DNA of 5,973 nt from Chloroflexota bacterium (GTDB lineage: Bacteria > Chloroflexota > Anaerolineae > Aggregatilineales > Phototrophicaceae), in assembly GCA_010092805.1 (NCBI GenBank), contig JAADYY010000452.1, positions 1-5,973 on the forward strand, written 5' to 3'. Numbering within the stretch: the stretch's first letter is position 1; each line of letters begins with the position of its first letter. Below the pieces are notes generated by a model, which did not search any database, was not told where the DNA came from, and worked only from the letters and a program-made list of their open reading frames with translations. Below are positions 1 to 5,973 of the stretch, in pieces. A program made the translations under genes and the position numbers.

Positions 1-10
1 CAAGTTCAAA

Positions 11-16
11 AAGGAT
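11..16 (+). promoter_or_regulatory. Ribosome binding site of the protease gene
   Basis: AAGGAT lies 8 bases before the GTG at 25, a normal Shine-Dalgarno spacing. Together with the in-frame TAA at 19-21 it fixes GTG as the start, since no longer reading is possible and the encoded N-terminus is immediately a good signal peptide. The promoter lies left of the window. Confidence 0.75.
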
Positions 17-24
17 GTTAATCA

Positions 25-108
25 GTGAAGGATAGACATCGTCGTAGTAACTGGTTCTTGGTAGTGTTCCTGCTGCTGAGCCTGAGCGTGGGCGCAGCAA
101 GTTTCGCG
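25..108 (+). other. Signal peptide coding segment
   Basis: Residues 1-28 have the three-part layout of a Sec signal peptide: a basic start (K2, R4, H5, R6, R7), a hydrophobic core WFLVVFLLLSLSVGAA at 10-25, and a small-residue -3/-1 site (S26, A28) before Q29. There is no lipobox Cys, so type I signal peptidase release is expected. The paired R6-R7 does not form a convincing twin-arginine motif (RRSNW), so Sec is preferred. Confidence 0.85.
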
Positions 109-3100
109 CAGGACGTGCCGGACGGTATCACGGCCAGCACCCCGTTCGATGGCGTGTCGGCAGGCACGCTCCCGGAAGGCACCGCGAACATCGCCGATGT
201 CGCGCGCCGCTCGGTGGTGCTGGATAATGGCAACCTGCTGGTCATGGTTGAATTGGCTGATCAGCCTGCGGTAACAGCTTTCATTCAGGCGGGTGGACGC
301 TTGGCCGGCCCCGCTGCAGACGCTGCGGCGCAGGCACAGCAGGCAGTGGTGCAGCAGGCGCAGGCAGCGTTCATTGCGAGTTTGCCGTCTGCGGGCATCA
401 ACGCGCAGATGATCGCACAAACTTCGTATCTGGTGAACATCGTGTCGCTGGGGGTGCCGCAAGCGCAGCTTGATACGCTCGCCAACCTCAGCGGGGTGCG
501 CAATGTGTTCCCAGTCCGCCGCTACGAGCGCGAAGATTCGACGAGTGTGCCGCTGGTGGGCGCGCCGGATGCCTGGAACAGCGGGCTGCTCGGCGGGGCT
601 TTCACAGGTCAAGGGTCGATCATCGCGGTCGTCGATGACGGGTTGGACTACACGCATCGCGCCTTTGGTGGCGACGGCAACTTCCCGGTGAACCCCGATG
701 ATCGCGACACCATCGCGGACGGCGGCTTCCCCAGCGCCAAGGTGATCGGCGGCTTCGATTTCGTCGGTGATGACTTCGTCGGCGATAACTTGCCAGTGCC
801 CGACCCCGACCCCATCGGCTGCCCCATCCCTGATGGCATCGGTCACGGCACAAGCGTGGCGGGTGTCGCTGCGGGCTTCGGCCTCAACGCCGATGGCACA
901 ACCTATGTGGGCGGTGACGAAAGCGTCCCCTACGGTACACTGCGTCTTGGCCCCGGGGTGGCACCGGAAGCATCGCTGATGGGCTTCCAGATCTTCGGCT
1001 GCGCGGGCTTCACGACCGACGTTCAGATTGTCCAGGCGATGGACGCCGCTGTCTCAGGTGAGTTCACCGACGGCCAGCCGGCAGATGTGATCAACATGTC
1101 GTTGGGTGCGCCGCACGGCTATGGCGGCAGCGACCCGTCCATCGCCCCGGTGATCACCGCAACCAATAATGCAACCGCTGCGGGCGTCGTGGTTGTCGCT
1201 TCGGCGGGCAACAGCGGCGACACCTTCTACGTGACCGGAACACCGGCCGCGACCGGCGGTATCATCAGTGTCGCCTCGACCTTCGACGGCGTCTACGATT
1301 TCCAGGGTGTTGAATTCAGCGGTCTGGGCGGTGGCTTGGATGGCGTGTACCCGGCCAACGCAAGCGTCGGCAACCCGGCCACTTCGGTGGTAGGGCCGCT
1401 GCCGCTGTTCATGCCTGCCAACGATGCGTGCTCCGCTTCGGACTACGCGAGCTTCCCGGCGGGTCACGCGGCTTACATCAACTGGACGGGCAACTGCGGA
1501 TCGAACGGCCTGTATGCAGCGGCGCTCGGTGCGGCTGGTGCGGGTGGCAATGTGCCGCTTGGCATGGTGGTCGTCGATACTGACCCGCCTTTCCAGGGGC
1601 CTGGTTCGATCATCAACCTGAGCTGCGGTACGCCAACTCCGAATATGTTCCCCTGCTATTCGGTGTCGAACACGACCGGTCAGATTGTCGAGCCGAACCT
1701 GGGCACGGCAATGGTCACCTTCGATCCTGACCTGACTACCACAATCCCGACACCCAATGAAACCGACACCGCGTCCGATTTTACCTCGCGTGGGCCGCGC
1801 GTGGCGGATACTGCGGGTGGGATCAAGCCGGATCTTGCCGCCCCAGGCGACAACTTCTTGACGACACCGGCTTCGGGCAGTGGCGATGGCGTCACGAGCT
1901 TCGGCGGTACGTCGGGCGCAGCGCCGCATGTGGCAGGTGCGGCGGCCTTGCTGCGCAGCAACCCGACCTACGCAGGTTGGACAGTGCCGCAAATCAAGGC
2001 GCTGCTGATGAACACCGCCAACAACGATGTCTTCTACCTGGACAATACCACTGGACCGCGCTTGGCCCCGCAGGCCGTCGGCACAGGCCGCCTGACCATC
2101 CCGGATGCTTTATCCAGCGCAGTGATCGCCTTCAACGCGCTTAATCCGGAACTGGTCGGTGTGTCATGGGGTGTGCAGGAAGGCTTGATCGGTGTGCCAC
2201 GCACCATTGACCGCACCGTGCGCGTGCAGAACCTGAGCGCGACCGCTGCCACCTACGATCTGTCGCTCGACACGATCAATGATACCAACGCCGGCTTCTT
2301 CTCAATCGTGGGGCCGACGACCATCACCGTCGCGCCGTTCAGTTCGGTGACGGTCACGGTTCGCCTCACCGTCGATATTCCGTTTGAGGGTTTCCCGCCC
2401 AGCCCGGCGAACCCGCCGAACAACTTCAGCGATCCGTCGATTGGCATTGCTCAGGGCACCGATTTTGGCCCGCTGCCACGCCACCATGTCTCGGAAGAAG
2501 GCGCGCTCCTGCTGCTCACCCCCACCAGCGGCGCGACCGTTCCGCTGCGCGTGCCGCTGTACGCTGCGCCGCGCGTGGCCGCCTCGATGGCTGCCGCCGA
2601 AAGCCCGCTGGAACTGCAATCGGTGAGCGGTCTGGGCACTCTGGAACTGGCGGGCCAGGAAGTGGACACGGGCGGTTCAGCCGCAGCCTTCCCTGAGGAC
2701 GTGTTCTCGCTGGTATCCTCGCTGCGCCACATGATCACCGACCCGCTGGGTGATGTAACCAGCCCCCTGCCGGAATTTGATATTGAACACGTCGGCATCG
2801 CTTCGAACTTCTTCAACGGCGGGAACACCGGCGGCGAAGTTGACGACAGCACCCAGGTATTCGTCGGTGTTTCGACAGCGGCGGACTGGACAACGCTCAA
2901 CGGCTTCGTCTTTATCGTCAACATCGATGTCAACCAGGATGGCTTCAACCTGGGGCCGGATGACTACCAGATCTTCGTCAGCTCGCCGGGCAACACGACG
3001 GGCGCGACTGGCCCCACCAGCGATGTCTACTTCACGTTCCGCACCCTGGCCTCGGAAGCGGGCGGTGCGCTTGAGCAGTGGGTCAACGGTGTGCCAGCAT

Positions 3101-5250
3101 CCCCGGCGTTTGGCGGCCCCGGTCTGCCCACCTACGCGCTCAACAACAACGTCGTGATGCTGCCGTTTTTCCCCGGCTTCGCGGCTGACCCGGGCGATGG
3201 CACCCCGCGCCCGATGCTGCCGCCCGGTGATACGGATTTCAACTTCTTCATCTCAACGTTCGAGTTCTTCAGCGACTTCGGCACCACGGTGGATCAGACC
3301 GATGTGATGTACTTCGATCTGGCGAACCCGGTCATCGATACCCACTTGGCCCCGGTTGATCCAACACTGCCGCCAGTGTGGGATGACACCAACGGCAACA
3401 ACATCCTCTTCGACTACGATCTCACCCTGTACCCCGACGGTGCGCCAGTGCCACCTGGGCTGCTGCTGCTGCATCATCACAACCGCGCCAACGTCCAGAA
3501 TGCAGCGGGCAACAACTTCCGCCGGGCTGAAGTGGTGCCGTTGGATACGGGTATGATCGAAGCCGACATTTCGGTGAGCAAGACTGGCCCGGCCTCGGTG
3601 CTCCCCAACGATCCCATCCAATACAGCATCACGGTGGATAACCCCAGCGACCGCACGACAGCCAACATCACGATGACCGACGTGCTGCCGCCACAGATTG
3701 CCTATGGCAGCCTGAGCGTCAGTGGATCGGCCAGCGCGACCTGCACGCACGACGGTGCGCCGATCGGTGGCACGGTCACCTGCACCGCGCAGATGAACCC
3801 GCTGGAATCGTTCACTGTGGACATCGACGCGACGGTCGAGCCGAATGTCGTCGGTGAGTTGGTCAACACCGCCGATGTCGTTTCGGACATCCTCGACCCG
3901 GATCTCACCAACAACAGCGCCGCAGTGGTTACGCAGGTGCCGCCCGGTGCCGCCACCCTCATCAGCCCGCTGGGCACCATTCTGGAGACCTCGCCGCTGT
4001 TTAGCTGGAACGAAGTCTTCGGTGCCGATTGGTACTACTTCGAGCTGTACGACGACATGGGCAACCTGGTGACCGCAGTCTGGTTCGATCAAACGGCAGT
4101 CTGCGGCAGCGGTGTCTGCACCGCCGATCCAGGCGTGAATCTGGTGGTGGGTAACTACACCTGGTTCGTCCAGACCTGGAACCCAGTGGGTGGCTTCGGG
4201 CCGTTCAGCGACCCCGGCAACTTCGCTGTCGCCGTCCTCCCCGGCCAGCCGACCCTGATTGCGCCGTTGGGCACCATCACCGACACGATGCCGAGCTTCA
4301 GTTGGAACGAAGTCGCGGGCGCGAACGGCTATTCGGTGTGGGTGAGCGCGAACAACACCTTCGAGCCGGGTGGCACAACGCTGCTCAACGAGTTCTATCT
4401 GTCGGCGGATGTCTGCAGCGGCAGTGTCTGCGAGATTGCGCCGGGCCTGAACCTGTCGGGCGGTACCTACAACTGGTGGGTGCGCGCGTGGAGCACCATC
4501 AGCGGCTTCGGCCCTTGGAGCAACGAAGGCAACTTCGCTGTCGCCGCCACCCCATCGGCAACAACCCTGATCGCGCCGCTGGGTGCCATCAACAATCCGT
4601 TCCCGCTCTACAGCTGGACGATGGAGCAGGATGTCGCTTGGTACTACCTGTGGGTCAGCTATCGCGGCAACACCCTGTTCACGCAGTGGTATCAGGCTGG
4701 TGACATCTGCGACCCGATGGCGATGACCTGCATGGTCGATATTGGGCTACAGCACCTGAGCGGCCCGTACACCTGGTGGGTGCAAACCTACAGCAATACC
4801 GGTGGCTTCGGCCCCTGGAGCTTGCCGGGTAACTTCACGGTTGCAACCCCGCCAGGGCCGGCGACCCCGATTGCGCCGTTCGGCACCATCGCCCAAACTC
4901 AGCCAAGCTTTAGCTGGTTCACCCCGCTGGAAGCGACCTGGTTCCAACTGTGGGTGAGCGGGCCGAGCGCTTCGCTGGTGCTCAACGATGTGTACGAACG
5001 CACGGCTGTCTGCACGGGCGACACCTGCATCGTTAACCCCGGTCTGAACCTGACCGATGGCGCGGCGTATCGCTGGTGGGTGCGCACGTGGAACGCCGAA
5101 GGCGGCTTCGGGCCGTGGACGGGTGCGGTGGACTTCAACATTGACACTGCGACGGGCACGATTGCCCAGCCGGGTGTGATTGCACCGACCGCGCCGCCGC
5201 CAGTTGACGCCGTGCCGGGTGAACTGCCGGGCGGTATCTTCGGGCAGTAA
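25..5250 (+). CDS. Secreted multidomain subtilisin-like serine protease (peptidase S8, PA-insert type)
   Basis: This is an extracellular endopeptidase precursor of 1741 residues. A basic n-region and hydrophobic stretch (residues 10-25) form a signal peptide, with probable cleavage after A28 (SFA|QD). Residues ~60-170 resemble an I9 propeptide, so the mature enzyme would begin near 172. The triad is D204 (VVDDG), H274 (GHGTSVAG) and S630 (GGTSGAAPHVAG); N396 (SAGNSG) is the oxyanion Asn and INMSLG (356-361) lies in the substrate cleft. The wide H-to-S spacing holds a PA-like insertion at ~430-560, followed by TSRGPR and KPDLAAPG, as in Vpr/C5a-peptidase-type subtilases. After the catalytic domain come an Ig/Fn3-like region (~710-860), an unassigned region (~865-1175), DUF11 (~1181-1305), four repeats (1307-1709) and a Pro-rich tail without LPxTG or a membrane helix. 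The start is GTG at 25: TAA at 19-21 is in frame upstream and AAGGA sits at 11-15. Protease identity is secure; substrate and in vivo role are unknown. Confidence 0.96.
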   Translation: MKDRHRRSNWFLVVFLLLSLSVGAASFAQDVPDGITASTPFDGVSAGTLPEGTANIADVARRSVVLDNGNLLVMVELADQPAVTAFIQAGGRLAGPAADAAAQAQQAVVQQAQAAFIASLPSAGINAQMIAQTSYLVNIVSLGVPQAQLDTLANLSGVRNVFPVRRYEREDSTSVPLVGAPDAWNSGLLGGAFTGQGSIIAVVDDGLDYTHRAFGGDGNFPVNPDDRDTIADGGFPSAKVIGGFDFVGDDFVGDNLPVPDPDPIGCPIPDGIGHGTSVAGVAAGFGLNADGTTYVGGDESVPYGTLRLGPGVAPEASLMGFQIFGCAGFTTDVQIVQAMDAAVSGEFTDGQPADVINMSLGAPHGYGGSDPSIAPVITATNNATAAGVVVVASAGNSGDTFYVTGTPAATGGIISVASTFDGVYDFQGVEFSGLGGGLDGVYPANASVGNPATSVVGPLPLFMPANDACSASDYASFPAGHAAYINWTGNCGSNGLYAAALGAAGAGGNVPLGMVVVDTDPPFQGPGSIINLSCGTPTPNMFPCYSVSNTTGQIVEPNLGTAMVTFDPDLTTTIPTPNETDTASDFTSRGPRVADTAGGIKPDLAAPGDNFLTTPASGSGDGVTSFGGTSGAAPHVAGAAALLRSNPTYAGWTVPQIKALLMNTANNDVFYLDNTTGPRLAPQAVGTGRLTIPDALSSAVIAFNALNPELVGVSWGVQEGLIGVPRTIDRTVRVQNLSATAATYDLSLDTINDTNAGFFSIVGPTTITVAPFSSVTVTVRLTVDIPFEGFPPSPANPPNNFSDPSIGIAQGTDFGPLPRHHVSEEGALLLLTPTSGATVPLRVPLYAAPRVAASMAAAESPLELQSVSGLGTLELAGQEVDTGGSAAAFPEDVFSLVSSLRHMITDPLGDVTSPLPEFDIEHVGIASNFFNGGNTGGEVDDSTQVFVGVSTAADWTTLNGFVFIVNIDVNQDGFNLGPDDYQIFVSSPGNTTGATGPTSDVYFTFRTLASEAGGALEQWVNGVPASPAFGGPGLPTYALNNNVVMLPFFPGFAADPGDGTPRPMLPPGDTDFNFFISTFEFFSDFGTTVDQTDVMYFDLANPVIDTHLAPVDPTLPPVWDDTNGNNILFDYDLTLYPDGAPVPPGLLLLHHHNRANVQNAAGNNFRRAEVVPLDTGMIEADISVSKTGPASVLPNDPIQYSITVDNPSDRTTANITMTDVLPPQIAYGSLSVSGSASATCTHDGAPIGGTVTCTAQMNPLESFTVDIDATVEPNVVGELVNTADVVSDILDPDLTNNSAAVVTQVPPGAATLISPLGTILETSPLFSWNEVFGADWYYFELYDDMGNLVTAVWFDQTAVCGSGVCTADPGVNLVVGNYTWFVQTWNPVGGFGPFSDPGNFAVAVLPGQPTLIAPLGTITDTMPSFSWNEVAGANGYSVWVSANNTFEPGGTTLLNEFYLSADVCSGSVCEIAPGLNLSGGTYNWWVRAWSTISGFGPWSNEGNFAVAATPSATTLIAPLGAINNPFPLYSWTMEQDVAWYYLWVSYRGNTLFTQWYQAGDICDPMAMTCMVDIGLQHLSGPYTWWVQTYSNTGGFGPWSLPGNFTVATPPGPATPIAPFGTIAQTQPSFSWFTPLEATWFQLWVSGPSASLVLNDVYERTAVCTGDTCIVNPGLNLTDGAAYRWWVRTWNAEGGFGPWTGAVDFNIDTATGTIAQPGVIAPTAPPPVDAVPGELPGGIFGQ
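1312..1704 (+). other. PA-like insertion in the catalytic domain
   Basis: Residues ~430-560 interrupt the S8 fold between the oxyanion Asn396 and the TSRGPR/KPD block. The segment contains a stretch (~457-525) of the type seen in protease-associated domains: PLPLFMPANDAC, then an AAYINWTGNC strand, a helix-like AALGAAGAG and a GMVVVDTD strand. Cysteines at 469, 491, 534 and 544 may form two disulfides. In other subtilases PA domains influence access of protein substrates to the active site; that role here is inferred. The exact boundaries are approximate. Confidence 0.65.
3565..3939 (+). other. DUF11-type repeat domain
   Basis: Residues ~1181-1305 begin ADISVSKTGPASVLPNDPIQ and continue through YSITVDNPS, a MTDVLPPQ turn and a closing NTADVVS...DPDLTNNSAAVV. 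This order (V.K.GP..v..g..i.Y.itv.N.g, then v.D.lP, then N.A.V, then D...NN.A) is the hallmark of DUF11, an extracellular beta-sandwich found in bacterial and archaeal surface proteins. C1240 and C1253 lie within it and could pair. It probably acts as a spacer or stalk rather than a catalytic module. Confidence 0.85.
3943..5151 (+). repeat. Four tandem ~100-residue C-terminal repeats in the protease
   Basis: Four consecutive protein repeats are encoded at 3943-4239, 4240-4551, 4552-4851 and 4852-5151 (99, 104, 100 and 100 residues). Each starts P.x.aTLIaPlGtI, has P.fSW about 10 residues later, a Cys pair in the middle (1360/1365, 1464/1469, 1562/1569, 1663/1668), an L.gg.Y.WWV core, a GFGPWs turn and a final nF.va strand. 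The spacing and the strand-turn pattern suggest an Fn3/Ig-like sandwich, each possibly locked by a disulfide. The DNA copies have diverged, so this is an old protein-level duplication rather than a recent DNA repeat. Binding to a polymer or cell wall is possible because exposed aromatic residues recur, but this is not shown. I do not know a family name for the unit. Confidence 0.85.
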
Positions 5251-5269
5251 TTTGAACTCAGCTGCATCG

Positions 5270-5299
5270 GTGGCTCGTCACGCGCGTTTGATGAGCCAC
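5270..5299 (+). other. Stem-loop in the 3' untranslated region, no T run
   Basis: GTGGCTCGTC (5270-5279) pairs with GATGAGCCAC (5290-5299) over 10 bp including one G-T wobble, with a 10-base loop. It begins 19 bases after the protease stop codon. The bases that follow (ACCATCATCAC) carry no T tract, so it does not look like an intrinsic terminator in either direction. It could protect the mRNA 3' end or be fortuitous. Confidence 0.5.
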
Positions 5300-5321
5300 A
5301 CCATCATCACGTGATCGAACA

Positions 5322-5353
5322 GCGCCTGAGGCGACATGCCTCAGGCGCATTTT
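5322..5353 (+). terminator. Intrinsic terminator of the protease gene, possibly shared with tetR
   Basis: GCGCCTGAGGC (5322-5332) and GCCTCAGGCGC (5338-5348) form a perfect 11-bp GC-rich stem with a 5-base loop, followed by ATTTTG on the plus strand. This is 71 bases past the protease stop codon. It also lies 28 bases past the tetR stop on the other strand, but there the trailing bases read TGTTCGATC, with few T residues, so termination of tetR here would be weaker. The T run is short on the plus strand too. Confidence 0.8.
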
Positions 5354-5376
5354 GTATCAAGGTTTCCGAAACCCCT

Positions 5377-5949
5377 TCAGGATGCCGGCGGCTCCCCCAA
5401 CGTAACATACTCCGTCGCTGCGATGATCAACGCGCCATAAATATCACCCATGCGTTCGATAGTGTAAGGCATATCTTGATCGAGCCACCAGCGGATAAGC
5501 GCGATCGTTGCAGCAAAAATATGGTTAGCGATGATCTCCGGCGGAATGCGCTGTGGTGATTGTGGGACAAACAGCCCCAGCAGATCATCGACAATCGCCG
5601 TCTGGATGCGCTGAAAGACCGCACTTGACCCTTGGCTGCTCAGAAGCACCCGGTAAAACTGATAATTCGCGGCTACATGCTGGAAGATCAGGCGGCCATC
5701 ATCCCGCGCCGAGCGCTGCTGTTTGCGGCTGAGCAGATCACGCAGTTGTATGATCGTTGTGTGCAGAATCTCGAACAGCAGCGCGTCTTTATCTGCGTAG
5801 TGACGGAAAAACGTGGAGTAGGCAACATCGGCGCGCTCGGTGATGTCCTTGATGGTCACCGAGTCATACCCCTGCTCCAATGTGACTGCGATCAGCGCGT
5901 CACCGAGTGACTTCTGTGTCCGCTTCACGCGGCGGTCAGATTTATCCAT
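5377..5949 (-). CDS. TetR/AcrR-family transcriptional regulator
   Basis: This 190-residue protein has the usual TetR length and layout. Residues ~8-58 are the DNA-binding domain: a helix RTQKSLGDALIAVTLEQGYD, then the helix-turn-helix VTIKDITERADVAYSTFFRH (31-50), closing with YADKDALL, the signature of this family. Residues ~60-190 would be the helical ligand-binding and dimerisation domain; it is variable in sequence and does not reveal the ligand. The start is ATG at 5949-5947: an in-frame TAA lies upstream at 5970-5968 with no other start codon between. The upstream GGGCGGG (5960-5954) is a poor Shine-Dalgarno site, so translation may be weak. The gene converges on the protease gene, so it is unlikely to control it through a shared promoter. 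Its target may be its own promoter or a gene beyond the right edge. The family call is firm; the target and ligand are unknown. Confidence 0.94.
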   Translation of the reverse strand: MDKSDRRVKRTQKSLGDALIAVTLEQGYDSVTIKDITERADVAYSTFFRHYADKDALLFEILHTTIIQLRDLLSRKQQRSARDDGRLIFQHVAANYQFYRVLLSSQGSSAVFQRIQTAIVDDLLGLFVPQSPQRIPPEIIANHIFAATIALIRWWLDQDMPYTIERMGDIYGALIIAATEYVTLGEPPAS

Positions 5950-5965
5950 GATGCCCGCCCGATAG

Positions 5966-5972
5966 ATTTATA
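5966..5972 (-). promoter_or_regulatory. Possible -10 element of tetR
   Basis: Read on the minus strand, TATAAAT lies about 16 bases before the ATG at 5949 and resembles a sigma-70 -10 box. The matching -35 would be beyond the window edge, so this cannot be confirmed. If correct, the 5' leader is very short, which fits the lack of a good Shine-Dalgarno site. Confidence 0.3.
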
Positions 5973-5973
5973 C

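Noticed and set aside
22..846. A 274-codon open frame on the minus strand at the protease N-terminal region
   Set aside because: It has the same Arg/His-rich composition with no domain or signal, and the plus-strand frame has a signal peptide, propeptide and catalytic motifs over the same bases.
1054..1992. A 312-codon open frame on the minus strand beneath the protease gene
   Set aside because: Its product is rich in Arg, His and Cys in low-order runs with no recognisable domain, and it lies wholly inside the protease catalytic coding sequence whose motifs are intact. It is a shadow of GC-rich third codon positions.
3253..4092. A 279-codon minus-strand frame opposite the middle and DUF11 region
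   Set aside because: No motif is recognisable and it mirrors the plus-strand codon pattern, while DUF11 and repeat motifs on the plus strand are clear.
4302..4703. A plus-strand 133-codon frame inside the repeat region
   Set aside because: It is an alternative frame of the repeats and shows only frame-shifted repeat composition. The in-frame repeat pattern is unbroken across it, so it is not evidence of a frameshift.
3943..5151. CRISPR-like or satellite DNA array
   Set aside because: The ~300-base periodicity is a protein-domain repeat in one reading frame with diverged DNA, not short identical repeats with spacers.
5306..5315. Palindrome ATCACGTGAT as an operator for the TetR protein
   Set aside because: It lies downstream of both genes rather than at a promoter and is too short to be distinguished from chance, so no operator is called.
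5632..5910. A plus-strand 92-codon frame opposite tetR
   Set aside because: The minus-strand frame encodes an unmistakable TetR helix-turn-helix; the opposite frame has no recognisable features.
25..5973. A regulatory link between the TetR protein and the protease
   Set aside because: The genes converge and do not share a promoter region; adjacency alone does not support control. The end coordinate slightly exceeds the window edge; the relevant span is 25-5973.

Overview
The window holds one very long gene and one short one, facing each other. From 25 to 5250 (+) a GTG-started frame encodes a secreted 1741-residue subtilisin-like (peptidase S8) serine protease. It has a signal peptide, an I9-type propeptide, a catalytic domain with the complete Asp/His/Ser triad and a protease-associated (PA) type insertion, then about 1,000 residues of beta-sandwich-like accessory domains. 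These end in a DUF11 domain, four tandem ~100-residue Trp-rich repeats and a Pro-rich tail. From 5949 back to 5377 (-) a complete 190-residue TetR-family repressor is encoded.

The 126-bp convergent gap (5251-5376) contains two stem-loops. The second is a perfect 11-bp stem followed by a short T run and is the likely intrinsic terminator of the protease gene. The first has no T run. Only 24 bp precede the protease gene and 24 bp precede the tetR gene, so the promoter and operator regions of both are mostly outside the window.

The organism is probably a GC-rich bacterium. The protease architecture (PA-type subtilase, extracellular 'DxNxDG' sandwich domain, DUF11, repeats ending GFGPWS) and the style of the TetR protein resemble what I associate with Chloroflexota (Anaerolineae-like). 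This is judged from recall of families, not from a search, and confidence is moderate at best. The protease would act outside the cell in degrading protein for nutrition. The TetR protein probably controls something beyond the right edge or itself, and nothing in the sequence links it to the protease.

I see no defence system, CRISPR array, mobile element, tRNA or rRNA. The long reverse-strand open frames under the protease gene look like shadows of its GC-rich third codon positions. The points most worth a second look are the C-terminal repeat array with its cysteine pairs, the unassigned middle region, the lack of any visible surface anchor, and the extra stem-loop in the 3' untranslated region.
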